Origin: Dermanyssus gallinae
Lineage: Eukaryota > Arthropoda > Arachnida > Mesostigmata > Dermanyssidae
Direction of reading: 5' to 3'
Length of the DNA: 64,000 bases
Assembly: GCA_003439945.1 (NCBI GenBank)
Contig: QVRM01006613.1
Span: 57,447 to 121,446 of the forward strand
This document shows positions 20,234 to 32,997 of the stretch, one piece after another. Below the pieces are notes generated by a model. The model saw only the letters and a list, made by a program, of their open reading frames with translations, made no database searches and had not been told where the DNA came from. The position numbers and the translations under genes were made by a program. Positions within the stretch are counted from its first letter, which is position 1. Each line of letters begins with the position of its first letter.

Positions 20234-23200
20234 TTAGGCAGAGATTTCCTTGTCATCTTCACCAACATCACATGCATCGCCCATTGGATCGTCCTCGAGT
20301 GTCAACTCCTCAAGCATTTCCTGTAGACTAATGTGAGGCACATCGTCCTGAACAACAGCAGTGGTCGTTTTGTCCGAATCTTTGTAGATGTTGACGTTCT
20401 GTCGGAAAGCCGGGTCTTCCTCAAGGTCCTCGCAGAAATCGTTGAAATCACGGCCAACCGACGACCCATCGTCCAGATTAAGATCGAGCCGCTTTAGTCG
20501 CCAGCGGCGCCAGTGTGCTCGGTCCGCCCTGCTGCCCCAATACTTCTTGATCAGCACTACCTCAGGAATCTAATTCAAAGGCCAGAGAAGAACAGAATAC
20601 AAGCATATTACAAACACAACGCAAACATATGACAAGCAAGCATAATGTAAATATTTTGACAAATATACTGGATTTGTGCAATACAAATGAGGGAGAGCAC
20701 AGGCACAGGTGATTGCTTTAAACTCTTTCACTCTTATACAAACCTTATCCGCTGGCAGTTTTTCGATGTGCACGTCGTTCAGGTTGGCATTGCGCAAATC
20801 AAAGCCTAGAACGGAATCCCCTTCACGCAACTGATGGCCTAGATGCGTCTTGCAGTGAATATAATTTTCGTGCAGTCCCAACTCACTAGACCGAATCACA
20901 AATACGTTGGCCAACGCGTGTCGCTCTGACAGCTTACCTTGACCTGCAAACGAGTTCTGCAAAACAAGCCGCCAACACCAATCATTGTAGCCACATCAGA
21001 TGCTGTTGCTAGGAACGCACACAACGATTAGTATTCACTAGCAGGGTACTGCCTCACTGTCGGGAAACAGTAGTCATTCACAGTTATGTCAAATGATGTG
21101 TTTTGACGAGAAATTGTTCATGCGCGATTTCTTTCGCGTTCGCGCATTCGCGATGCGCGAAAACAGCTCACCTGACTTTATTCTAAAGCGGACATACAGA
21201 AGAAGCATAGGCACAAAGATCAGACTCAGCGAATTTTCTTTACCAGTTAATAGCATGTACATGCGGTCTGAGCATTAGTAATTCTAAAATGGCTAGTGCA
21301 TTATAATAAACCGATTTTCGCGTTGATTTGGCACTCCAGCCAGTCCATGGTGCGTATCCAATACACGCAGTATTTACAAAGATATAGTTAACCAATGTAA
21401 TACGTCTCCTAGCGCGTAGACGCGATTTTTTTTTAATTAAAATAAATGTACACATTTGTGATAATAAATAATAGGCTTAGTATGAACAATATAAGAACCT
21501 TATCTGAAAATGCGACTGCAGTGCTGTTCATTGATTTTCAGAATTCCGGATACATGAAATTGGACTGGACACTTGAACGTAATGGCTTTAATGGAAAGCC
21601 ACAAAAGAAGAGGAGAAGAGTCGCACCGAGCATGCTAAATTTAAGTGCCGTGTTTTACAGCAATCCACGTTAAACTATATTTGGATAATAGTTTCCAAAT
21701 AGAGTTTAAAGTTTTACAATCACAAGGAGCAGATAAAAAAAACATAGTTTAGCCACATCTAAAATCTGTCTGATAGGTGGGAATTTCGACCTTGTCATTG
21801 CCGTTCTCGACATTCTAAACAATACGTTGGCTAATAAATATGACTTACCATCTGAGAGCTGTCAACCCGTTCAATCTCCATAACTGTATACTCCACCAGC
21901 TGCTTAGGGGCAAACAAACCTCGAAAAGGAGTCTTCCAAAATAGATGTTGTGGAACTTCTGCCAACTGCGACAAGAAAACAGTGAGCATATGTTAGCCAA
22001 ATAATACCAAATTACAGGGCAGCACATCACCTGAATGGATGTCATATAATCACAAGCCTCACGAGATATAATAACACAACTATATGCATATATGTAGATA
22101 TATACACATAGTTGTATCGATGCATATAGCATATACTACACAGATATAATGCATAGATAACCTGAAGTGTAGATGGATCGATGATATGTATGGATGACGT
22201 CACTCGAAGGCAGATGCATATCTGATTCATGCTCCCTGTAATAAAAGTAAATACAAAATTTTCGTAAGGTGGGAATCCTCTGTCTTTACCATTAGTAGGT
22301 TACACATTCCAAAATTTGTTATATCCTGGATGTAGTTGCAGACAAACTCAGGGAAAATCGTTTTTTATCATATTATTGCCATCGCCCAGATCTATCTTTG
22401 CAAACACAGTAAGTGTATAAAACAAATATATTTTTATCACAGATATTCGGGCCTTCAAGGGGCATCATCAGATCAAATAGAACGCTAGTCATCTCAAATT
22501 AGCTTTCGTGCTCTCTGATTTAAACAATACAGTGCTATGAATATGCACAGGGTGTCTCAACAAGACAGGAAAATATAAACTATTTTTTTATTTAATTTTA
22601 ATGAATTCATTAAGTAAATGACATTTGGGAATCATATATGGAACAAACCACCTGGAAAATATCCATCTTCGAGGCTTGAGTGGTAGGTTTATTCATATAA
22701 ACCTTTAAAAAAAACAGAAAAGTGAAAAGGTGTCAAGGCGGCCAATTATAGACGCGCCAATTGAATATTACACAACCAAGGAATGACTCGTGCAATATTG
22801 AGATTTTTCTTGTAGTATGTGGCAAGTGGAACCGCCCTGGTGAAATCGCATATCTTTGAGATGCGATTGAGAGTGTCTGTCCGACCCTGGGTGTCTGACT
22901 CTCAGTACGAGTTTAGGAAAAGGCGATCTACGCTGGAGGCCCTCAAGCGGGTTCATTACGCCGTGGAAACGGCTACGCGGTCGCTGGTGACGCGGCGGTT
23001 AGTCCTGCTGGTCCTACTGGACGTGCGGTTGCCTTCAGTTTCGTCAACTGGAAGGCAGTAGTAGCCGCTCTCGAGCAAAAAACCGTATCAGCCTGCTTGA
23101 GGCGTATCGCGGTACCTGCGCGATAGGAGCCTAGCAGCTGGGGGAAAGGACTGCACCGCGACAGCTGATAAGGCCGATCCTTTAGAACATCGGACCGACG

Positions 23201-26200
23201 ACGTGTGCTCGAAATTGAAAACTTCCCTGACAAAACGGAAGCCTCAGCCTAGGCGGGTTACCAAATTCCCATAAATCGATCGATCCTCGCGGGTTGCCAA
23301 ATTTACATAAATTAGGGGACTAAATACCTACAGATTATGTTGAGTACACACAGTACCCAAGGAAAGAGGGGCCTCCGCAAAGAGAAGACCCCTTGTGACG
23401 GTGGCTGTGTCAACGGCCCTTTACGCCGCGCCAACTTAGGCGAATACGGCCTTGAGGCAGGGGCACCAAACTTAACCACAACTCTAGAGGCCACATCTAC
23501 CTCGGCAGGGGCAGAAACTGAATGAAACGGCCCACGAGCGCTCCCCAAGTCACTTTTTAGAGGACTAACTACAAAATGCAGTTGCACGCACAAGCACCGC
23601 GGCAGGGAAGCTCCCTGCAAGCGCGAACCGCTAGTGTGGGACTTCTTAGAGGGGACTGCTTGGGTAGAGTGGGAAACTCACTAATGACCCAGTCATGTCT
23701 CTGCTTCCCGTTTTCGGCGAGTCCTGTTCGCTGCGAATGTTAGTTAGAGCTGTACGCGTTCCCAGTCACTGAAGGAGCGCTTAATACATGATCTAACGAC
23801 TTGGTATGACTGCCGTCTCGGCAAAATGTCTTACTATATTACGCAGGCCGCTGACCGATCAAAACCAGTTTTAGGTCTATATGGCTAGGCTTCATAAAAC
23901 GAACTGGTCATTGATGCTATCATTGATAGAGACTCCTCTTTTGAGGTGTCGAAAACTGTCGCGCCTTTCCGAGCCCAAGGAAATAGAGAGGAACCCAGGT
24001 TTAGCAGGTCCGTAAACCGACACGTGGCATATGTGCCTCATGCATTCCTAAACCTTGTATAAAAATATCGTTAGTATCCCCTCCGTGTTCTCTTTTTCAT
24101 TGCCCACAGTGCTGTAGATTCCCGGGTTCGCACACGTTCTTCATTATCTGGTGGTAGCCCGTAGTGAAATCCTACGGTTGTTGCTGTATATGCACGTTTT
24201 GCACTGCGCAACTTACTGTAATTCCGTACGCTCTGAAGGTTTTAGCAGTTGTGCGCTTGGGCAAACGTTGTTTTGCAGTCCCTTCTCTTCTCTATTTGTC
24301 TGCTGGATAGGCTCAGAGGTGGAGACTCGTCCTTATTGCTCTTTACTCGCCGGTTTTTAAGCCTCTTGTGCCAGTGACTTTTACTACGATAATTTAATTA
24401 TCGTCAAAATTATACGTGGTATCACTACCCTGACCGCGTCTTTTACTAAATTTTGCTCCATGCGTCCCTTACTAAAAAAACATATTCCAGTAATTCGGTG
24501 TCTGGAATGTATATTAAATATAGATGGCTTTCACCGTTGTTCGTTCTTACTGTACTTCAGTGTCGACACTAATGTTTATATAACAAGCGTTCAGTGTAAC
24601 GAATACGTTAATATAATTTTCAATACGTATATTTACGACGAAAGGCATTAAATATGTACGAACCGAGTTGCTTGGCAAGTGTTGCTGGAAGGCAGACGAC
24701 ATCGCCCTTACAGACGGGAGCAATTTCCACCGAGAATGTCGTTTTGTAATTGAATGAGTTCGAATGAATGTCGTGCGAGACGAGCTGCTGTGACTCAATC
24801 CATTTGATTGGAACCATCGACTGGAAAACACGAAGTGCCAGAAAAATTAAAAATATATCAAGCTGTGTACAAACAATGAAAATGACACACGCAAAATTAA
24901 GGGAAGAGAACTCATGTACTTCTCTTGTAGTGAAAACGCAACTTCTTGTAGATTTTCTTAAAATTGAGCGGATAACCATTAATTAAGTGGCCTTAAACCT
25001 GATAGGATTTTTAGAAGTGAACCGGAGTCGCAATTGTAAACGCTCAAAAAAAAACGGAATTAGTTCAGGTGTCCAAAACAAGCAACACCTATTACATAAG
25101 ATAGCCTATCATAAAAGTTAGAAAAAAAACTTAACATGAGTTCAAGTGAAAACTTAAAATGCAGTGTTACCTAGAATTCCACTTAACCAGCGACTCTGCC
25201 GAGGTGACCGCCCCGCGTGTAATGCACAATACGCACAATGTTACTAAGATCATAATCACCGCCGCCGCAATGTATACGGCAGTCTTCAACAGCTATTACC
25301 ATAAATTCTACAAGTGACTTGTTTTGATCACACATACGTACACTGACAAATTATTAATGCTTCGAAGTAAAGACGGCCAAAACCATCCATTTGATGCTAA
25401 ATCAGGTTGCCTATTCAGAATGTTCTGCCTGCTTACTAATGCTACTGAATACCTTTGCGGACTTATTCATAACACCAGACCATGATGGTCCTTTTGAGAC
25501 CATTAAAGCCGGCATGACATCAGATCATCATCAATGTTTACCTTCCAAACCACTTACCTGGAAAAACTGGACGAGCTTGCGAGCCTCGTCCTTCTTGGCA
25601 AAGTAGAAATCGATGCCTTCGTGAAACAATTTAATATTGAGTGCATTCTTGTGAGCCTGGTACTTTAGGATCAACTGTTCCATGTAGAACAGAGTTTTCT
25701 TATGTTCCACCTAGTCAAAAAAAAACAAGAAAAACTAACGTCTATATAATGCATTGCCATTGTCTTTAAATAAAGGACTCAGATGGTCAAATATCACAAA
25801 CGACAAGCAAAATCTAGTGAAAACGCTCATGCATTAAACTACCTACTTGTGATGCAAAAAAATAAGTAGATTTATTTTAATTTGCAGCTAAATTCAGTAA
25901 TTTCATATACGCTGAAAAAATGCCGAGGAACGTACTCCTGAACTTAATATCAATACACTTTTATTACTAAAAAAGTATATCAATATCGTATCAGCAATAT
26001 GTTCCATTACAAATCCAAAAAAAACGATACTTATTCTTCCAACACTTCTCGAGCATGCGCAAATACCTTTAATATGTAGCTTTAGCGTGGCGAGTAAAAA
26101 GTATTACTCCGTACCGTGGAGGGATCTCGCATTGCGCGCTCTATCAGTTAAATTTGTATGGTTCTTTGTGAAGTCTGCCTAGAATACGTTGCAGCGCGGC

Positions 26201-26599
26201 GAGGGTTGTGCTAAACACAAATTGTACGCACATTGTACAAGCGCTTCTGCTTTGGGTCGTAAATTTTAAACTATTAGTAGCAGCTCCCAAAATCAGTTGT
26301 CCGGAACCATGCATTTCAGTGCCGAATAACGTGGCGTTGCTGCGGTCTTTTACACTAAAAACCCCTGCGTCCTTTCAGGCACGGCTGCGAGCGCTTTAAG
26401 AGAGCGCAAAACAAAACTAGGGAAAGGAGCAGGGAAAAATAATTATTACCTTTTGACGACACTGAACTACTGCTCGCCAGAAGTCCTTGGCCTCTTTCCG
26501 ATGACACTGGTCGCACATTAGTCCGCTCACTGTAAACTCGACCACGAAAACCTATACATGGGAGTCAAAGAATATAAGATCAACACAAATCACCATTTA

Positions 26600-26641
<42 letters not shown>

Positions 26642-28689
26642 TTTTTTAACGTCAGAGTGATCGTATGTGTGTGTCCTCCGTAGGTGCATATATGCGAGGC
26701 AATGTTCTACATGGTTCTCGTTACTTCTGAAACTTCTGCATCACATTCGGCTGTGCTTCTAGTGGACAGAAAAAAAAATTCCTTGCAAATTTCGCTCCAA
26801 AATAATTTAAGCGTAAAACCTTAATCGTTCCTAACCGAGCATGAAAGCTTAATGCTTTTAGTTTCCCAAACCTGTTCGACAATTGCTCCTCCAAGAACTT
26901 CTTTCTGGATTGTGAGTTTCACCTTCACACGCTTCGAATGAGGCTCCGTCCAGATAAATCCAGCGTCCACCAAGTGAACCTGTAATAGGAAACCAAGTTT
27001 TCTTTACTCAATGTTTAGGCAAACAATTGTCTTTTTAAATATCTATATATATATATTTTCCATAGTTTAATAAGTAAACAATAAAATACATAGATTCCTT
27101 CCTACGACATCACACCATATCAACCATTAGCTATATTTAAAAAAAATGGAATAACGTATAACAGCGACAAACATCGGTTACCCCGTCTGCGAGACAGCGC
27201 ATTCTCTAAAACTTTACTGAAGTTAAAGAAAATAAACGGCAAAACCAATAATGCGGTTTCGTTGCGCATAAGCTCATGTATAAAATGATAATTCCCTACT
27301 AGTCAACTTACCCGGTTGAGACCTCTGATCTTCTTGAGACAGAGAGCCAGCAGCTCGCGAGACTCAGGGACGGCTGTTACCCACTGTGAAGGTGGCTGAA
27401 GGTACCGTTCGCAGCCTTTACAAAACTGAAGGACTCCTGAAATATTGAATTAAAATCGCACACAAACGTGAAAAATTATTTCCGTTAGAGAGAGCGAGTA
27501 GAGAGCCACTGGTCGTGCTAGTGAAGGAAATAAGAAGTCTGATACGGCTATATAGCACAACTAGGAACGTGCTATGCTAGCCTAAACTTCTTACTTGTGC
27601 TATCTAGCCGGGGCAAATGAGAGATAAATGTCGTAATAACACATGAAAGGTCGGCTACATACTTAAAGCTAACTGTCCAACCGATGCCCAAATTTTTGAC
27701 GGCAAGACGAGTCAAACCTGAAACCGAATTAAAATATAGAAACGCCGGCCTCAAGAAGCCGCCCCCAAGAAAGAAGTAGCGAAAACAGTTAAAAATATCA
27801 TATCAACTCGAGGGGGGAGGTAAAGCTGCCCGCCAGGGGGGAAACGCTTCTGGATCTATCCCATTCGTAAAGAGAACAATCGAAAAAGTCTTGCTGAAGA
27901 AAGACCGTCTTTCTTTGGAGGAAATCAACGCGCCGATGGCCAGATGGATCCATGTCTGCACGAGCTGCCAAAAGATGGGATTCACGTTGTGTCCAGAAAA
28001 TGCCCTGACACCGTAGATACTATCTGGTATATCGCGAGGAACTGCACAGCTGCACAAAAAGTGCTACATATACTCCGCGGCAGAGCACTTGTCGAACCCA
28101 TGGCGTGCTCTGCCTGCAGGAAATGGATTGACGATCTGGTAAAGAAGCTAATGGGTCTTGTCTCTTCTACATGGTTTTCAACGTGGTAGAAATCGTCGAC
28201 AGACTTAAAGATGCAAGCCACAAAACTCACATCCAGATCGCGACGCTCGTCCGGAAGCAAATAAGCAGCGCAGGCCACGTTGACAGCCAGGACAAGTGGG
28301 TCAGAGCTAAAGAAAGAGCGCCTAGGTCGTAAACAAGAAACCCCGGACCTCGCCGATGCGACCACGCGGACATCACGTAGTATCTGACCCAGACCCTCAC
28401 TGTTCACTGCAATGACATATCTATACGCTGAAGACCGAAAATGCTCAGATGAGCACGTGCGTTCTGTGTAACACAGGCGAAGGATCGAAGGATCTACTTC
28501 CAATGATTCGATGAATGCAGAACTAGGAACTTTCCCGGAAATCGTTATAGGAGCGAAGAACAGAACGGAGAAAAGAAAGTGAAAAAACACTTTTCCGCCC
28601 CACTAGATTCAAGAGGAGGTTAGTGACTCGTTACGCGTACTAAAGACATACAACAAATTTTACGGTTATTTAAATTATTGGACCACCTC

Positions 28690-28730
<41 letters not shown>

Positions 28731-29160
28731 TGGATTTATTAATCGCTTGACACGCATATGTAAATACACATGTCTCCGTTTTATATCAGGAGCGCTTAGA
28801 GTGTCAGCTTAAGGGAAGATGTTGATATATCTTAGGTTTCCCCAACAATTATTGTGGCAGAATTGTCGCTGTATCTCAGCGGTGTGGTGTATCATATAGT
28901 TGCAATGAGCATCGCTCAAAACAAAATGATGCATACATATGGACATACACACATGCTCCGTTTACCGTACCTTGCTTGGGGATGCCGTCGGTAATATCGA
29001 CTTGTGTTCGGAGGCAGTTGACACACATGTTGGCCGGATTGGGCTCGATTGCGAGGCCACAGCCGCAGCAGAGGATGTGGTGATTTTGACTGGTCGCTAT
29101 TGGACCTCCCCCGGCCGGACAAACTTCAGCCGGGCCGGCGTTGCTGCGCATGTACTCCAT
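20234..29160 (-). CDS. NMD3: 60S ribosomal export protein NMD3, 10 coding exons
   Basis: Minus-strand exons are 28971-29160, 27312-27436, 26872-26979, 26450-26551, 25558-25710, 24664-24820, 22162-22235, 21849-21965, 20744-20956 and 20234-20569: 1575 nt, 524 residues, every junction GT-AG and in phase. NMD3 binds the nuclear pre-60S subunit and recruits CRM1 for export. Diagnostic blocks: MEYM at the start; paired zinc motifs around C31-C34/C46-C49, C69-C72 and C154-C157; FVWTEPHSKR-like GFIWTEPHSKRVKVKLTIQK; SHDIHSNSFNYKTTFSVEI; MNQICICLRVTSSIHIIDP; THLGHQLREGDSVLGFDL; and the acidic C-terminus FCEDLEEDPAFRQNVNIY, ISLQEMLEEL (leucine-rich, export-signal-like). Length is slightly above the vertebrate protein, with an extra alanine/glycine-rich insert near residues 5-28. 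Six consecutive in-frame TAA codons end it. Intron 6 hosts R1-like debris. Confidence 0.96.
22546..22810. mobile_element. Possible Tc1/mariner-type transposon remnant in NMD3 intron 6
   Basis: The left edge CAGGGTGTCTCAACAAG resembles the CAGGGTGTCCC-type ends common on Tc1/mariner-like elements. Further right, GTGTCAAGGCGGCCAATT resembles, in reverse, the conserved W-P-P-x-SPDL segment of such transposases. No open frame survives. Confidence 0.3.
22817..23240 (+). mobile_element. R1-like reverse transcriptase fragment in NMD3 intron 6
   Basis: The plus strand reads SQYEFRKRRSTLEALKRVHY, then VLLVLLDV and, after a frameshift, FVNWKAVVAALE. This corresponds to the reverse transcriptase block QYGFR-x-GRST followed by the first catalytic-aspartate block (VLLTLDVRNAFNS-x-W), with several bases missing at the NAF part. 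Further right a block ACLRRIAVPARYR is compatible with the next helix. The element lies antisense to NMD3. Confidence 0.7.
23935..24063 (+). mobile_element. Diverged R1-like 3'-UTR fragment in NMD3 intron 6
   Basis: Shares with the 5401-5559 3' UTR the ordered blocks GAGGAA-CC-GGTTTAG, a GTGGC-CATGTG motif, CATGCATT and AAACCTT before an A-rich end. It lies downstream of the R1-like reverse transcriptase fragment in the same orientation, so both may derive from one internally deleted insertion. Confidence 0.5.
26599..26638. repeat. (TA)n tract in NMD3 intron 3
   Basis: About 20 TA repeats between exons 3 and 4. Confidence 0.9.
27790..28600. other. Unassigned long open region in NMD3 intron 1
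   Basis: A 202-codon open frame exists on the minus strand (27,982-28,590). On plus, overlapping broken frames read more like a protein: KKDRLSLEEINAPMARWIHV then CTSCQKMGFTLCPENAL, and further CSACRKW, with paired cysteines. I do not recognise the family. GC content is higher than the surrounding intron. It is probably an inserted element of unknown type. Confidence 0.35.
28692..28728. repeat. (TA)n tract in NMD3 intron 1
   Basis: About 18 TA repeats. Confidence 0.9.
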
Positions 29161-29224
29161 ATCAACTTGATCGTATTGAGCTTAAAACTCACTTGCCTGA
29201 AAACACATATGATGTTACACAAAA

Positions 29225-29226
<2 letters not shown>

Positions 29227-29265
<39 letters not shown>

Positions 29266-29409
29266 TGAACATTAGTAGAGAACGGCAAGTTTCGTAATCA
29301 GTTCAGCCCGAACACTTTCCCCACTGGCAACAATTCTGGGCAGTCAGTTCGTGCATGTAATTGTGTACATAATAACAAATTCAGTGAAATGTTCATGCAT
29401 AAGCATACG

Positions 29410-29445
<36 letters not shown>

Positions 29446-29512
29446 TATATGTTTACATTTTATTAAGAATACAAATAAAGCGACAATTGTCTCCCGAGAA
29501 CGTGTGCACTGG

Positions 29513-29550
<38 letters not shown>
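29227..29550. repeat. Three (TA)n tracts upstream of NMD3
   Basis: TA runs at about 29,227-29,266, 29,409-29,438 and 29,515-29,550 lie within 400 bp of the NMD3 start codon. Confidence 0.9.
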
Positions 29551-29558
<8 letters not shown>

Positions 29559-31279
29559 CACGATCCACTACGTACACGAGAAAAATAAAACGTTTAAATA
29601 AATAGGTTTATACGGTCGATTGTGGGATATATATACTCCTGTAGTAGCTGCTGGTATTAACGAGTATTATTGTTAACGAGAATGGTATTAACGAGTACGA
29701 ATTAGATCCGCACGATTTTTTCTCACACTATATGATAAGTCATTTTTATTTCTTTCCCTCATTGTATATATATATACATACCAGAAGAGTATCAATGTAT
29801 TTCAAACATAAATCTGAGTCCGACTATGTGTGTTCAGTCGTCTGCACTCCGTCGATAGCTTGATGACTACATGTGTAATTCATTTATCTACCATATAGAC
29901 ATGAGTAGGAAAAATATGTTACGCAGTTTGCTGTTTGAACTCGTTACCAATTCCACCAGCGAAACACCACGACAGCTACTACGCATGCATACCAAGAGGC
30001 TTCTCGTTATTGCGTCGCACAATGACAGAGCCCGCTGGAGCATTGAGCATACACACATAGATACGGCACGGTCAATAAATCGCTACAACAATTAACTACT
30101 GACGAGGTGTGGAACAGAGAGCTGCTGCCCATGATGAGCACACGCACCATTCACGGATGTTCACACAATGAGCACGGCCAAGCCGCCGAGTGTGGCACGC
30201 CTTCCGGCAGGTATTTAATCTTCGTAGCTGCCAAACTTCTCGAGAAGCCCCACCCGCTCGTAAGACAAAAACGCACAAAGAGACAGATTCGCTCTGTGAT
30301 TCAAGCCACGCGTGCTCACTGCACTCAGATGCACTTTATTATGATTAGATCAACAACAGCAGCAGCAGCAGCAGCCATAAATCATCATCATCATTGGCCA
30401 AACGTGCAGACAAAAACAAAACGTTTGGCGAGCGAGCAGACGGACGATCAGACGGGCAACCGGACGGCGGCTGCTCGCTATTCAAACACGACGGTGTTCG
30501 CGCGCTTAGCAGACGAACGGATCCGATTAACAGCACGGACGGAATTTGCGGAATTTAAACGACGGAAGCATGCAAAACAACAATCAGTACTGCTCAGAGA
30601 GAGGGAGAGAGAGAGAGCAATACGGCGAGAGACCGAGGGGGTGAGGTGCGAATCGCGCGAAATGAATATCAACCGCGTGGATACAGCACGAAGATCTAAA
30701 GTTCGAGTGCATTTGTTGAGTGGGAGAGATTGAGACACAGATGCAGTTGCTAGTTTGTGCTCGACGACCCTGTTTGTCTAAAGATCAGCGCTCCGCTTCG
30801 TTTGGTCCTGCGTTATGTTTCCGTCGCTGGGTTTTCGTTGAGCAATAACCGATGACGGCCACTACCTTTCCTTCACTTATTTCACGCAAAATTGAAGGGT
30901 ACTTTGTGGTTTCGCGCAAGCCGGTCAACGGAGAAGCTTTTCACTGCCACTAGTAGAGGTACTGTGTGTGTGTGTGTGGGTGTTTGTGTTAGTGTGACCG
31001 CGCTTAAGAAACTAAGTGTGACCGCGCTTAAGAAACTACTCGGGCATGTGCACTAACAAATTGCCCAATTAACAATTATTACGCGCACACCTGAAGGCAG
31101 CTTGTCTCAATATGTGGCACCGAGATTTTATTTGAGAAACGATGGACTCCCATGGTGGATATCCCATTATTACTCGCAAGGGTCTTTTTTTTACAGGTAG
31201 TGAAACGGGCATAAAAGACGCATACAACTCATTCCAAACATTTCAACTGCGTAGGCCACATAACTGTAGACGAAGGCAT
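29551..31279. other. Intergenic region upstream of NMD3, no gene recognised
   Basis: Contains CAG and GA runs at 30,355-30,375 and 30,597-30,620 and a 24-bp tandem duplication at 30,991-31,038. The 208-codon frame at 30,107 is compositionally biased and matches no family I know. Part of this region may serve as promoter for NMD3, whose start lies to the left on the minus strand. Confidence 0.4.
30991..31038. repeat. Perfect tandem duplication of a 24-bp unit
   Basis: Positions 30,991-31,014 and 31,015-31,038 are identical copies beginning AGTGTGACCGCGCTTAAG. Confidence 0.95.
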
Positions 31280-31893
31280 AGTCTAACTCTTGTGGATGAC
31301 AAAGAGTACAGTGGTATCGTCAGCAAAGAGGGCCACTCAACCGTGTTTGGACACACAAAATATATCATTGATAACTAAATTGAACAGCAGTGGGTCGCCG
31401 ATACTCCCCTCAGCCACTTCAACTGATATGTTCTCTACATCTGGAAACTTCTGTCCTATCTATACCATTTGTTGTATTTCCGAACGCATAAACGAACGTA
31501 CCCACGATTAGGCACGCTCGTCAGCTTTGTAGAGTCGTAGTTTGCAATCAGAATATTGATGTCTACGGTATCGAACGCCTTTCTCAAATCAGTAACCGTT
31601 TTCTTCTTCTCAAGACTTTAACGGACGTCAACTACAAAGCACATAACAGAGACGGTGGTAGACATTTTAGGCCGGAATCTGAACTGTCGGCGATTGCGTA
31701 TATTGTACTGTTTAAGATGATCCCCGAGTTGTTCGAATGCGCATTTCTCAAATATGTTTGAGGCCGGTATATATATATATATATATATATAGGAATTTGT
31801 TGTGACACCAATTCTTTTTGGGGAGTAAATCAGTTTGTCCTGGTGAGCCTCCAGAGGAACAGCGACATAGCGATCTATTTTCGAGTTACGCAT
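31280..31893 (-). mobile_element. Decayed jockey/CR1/L2-type reverse transcriptase
   Basis: On the minus strand the usual reverse transcriptase order is visible: IFEKCAFEQLGDHLKQYNI, RQFRFRPKMSTTVSV (the QxGFR-x-ST block), then after stops DLRKAFDTVDINIL (first catalytic aspartate), GSIGDPLLFNLVINDIF, and LFADDTTVLFV with the intact F-ADD catalytic box. At least four stops or frameshifts separate these. A (TA)n run at about 31,768-31,791 interrupts the protein just upstream of the IFEK block. The element is non-functional. Confidence 0.8.
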
Positions 31894-32386
31894 TTAAGCT
31901 CATGTTTTAAGATCTTGAGGTAGTGGGAATGTGATTAAAAATAAACTGCAGAACTCCTCATTGGAAAAACATAGTTGACATTGTACCGACATTGACTGAA
32001 GAAGGTTCTCCAATTTATCAGACTCAAGTGAAAATTGATCATGTCGTAATCCCCATTCTTGTAGTCGTAAAAGATAGGAATGCTACTGTCTTCCTCGGCG
32101 GCGTACAGTCTTCTCCGACACTCGTAACATGAATTTTACTGCGTGGTGACCACTTGGGAACGGGCATGACGTAACGAAAACATCGAAACATACGTAAAAG
32201 CGAAGCACACCCTTAGGACATTTGTTCTGTGTGCGTTATCATGCTGCAGTTTACCTTTAAGCTTTGGGTTAGATATAGTAATAGTAAATGAAGCACACGT
32301 TTATAAATATAATAGGAGTGTAGATTGGTGCATTATGTTCACTATATAAATACACAGTGTGTTCCAGAATTTGCCAAAAAAAAATT

Positions 32387-32789
32387 AGGTCTAATACAAC
32401 TCGAAAAAGAAACAATTTTTTCACCGAGTTGACGGGTTTTTAACGAGGAGCGCACATTTCATCTAAACAATAACAATTGAGCGTAGAAGCCAAATATAAG
32501 CATTGCAAAGAAATTATTTTGTTGAAAATTATCTTCCATACAACATTTCTTCTGCTGTAGCCACCATATAATGTAATTCAACAGGTGCAAACTTTTTTTC
32601 CAAACACGCAGGTATGATTGGTGTGTCAAGGCGATGACGGGGAGTCTCACAATCGCAGATCTAGTGAAGATACGTCAGGATAAAAGATCAATACAACAAT
32701 TTTTAGTAATTTCGCTCTCATTCCAAAAAAGACATTTCCGTCCATCGTTCCATTAGAAAAATTCTTTTTCGCCGAGTTGTACTAGACCT
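32387..32789. mobile_element. MITE-like element with terminal inverted repeats
   Basis: The left arm 32,387-32,419 (AGGTCTAATACAACTCG then A-rich) and the right arm 32,758-32,789 are inverted copies with a few mismatches. A TATA-rich flank lies outside both ends. Internal sequence has no transposase. It lies about 200 bp upstream of the LYR microprotein start codon. Confidence 0.65.
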
Positions 32790-32807
32790 CAAAGTTTGTT
32801 TAAGTGA

Positions 32808-32838
<31 letters not shown>

Positions 32839-32997
32839 CTTCGATGCATCGCTCCAAGGTACGGACTTTGCTAACCCGCCTACCGTTTGCCTTTTCTGTT
32901 TTTTGAGCTAGTTTAGTAGCAAGGCACTGTTGTACCTACGGCGGCGGCTGCTGCTGGTGCTGTTAAAGCAATTGGTGTTGTTGGTGTAGTTGCAGCT

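Noticed and set aside
28939..29268. Plus-strand frame opposite NMD3 exon 1
   Set aside because: It is the antisense shadow of the conserved NMD3 zinc region followed by a TA run.
30107..30733. 208-codon plus-strand frame upstream of NMD3
   Set aside because: Composition is biased by CAG, CAT and GA runs and no domain or conserved block is visible.
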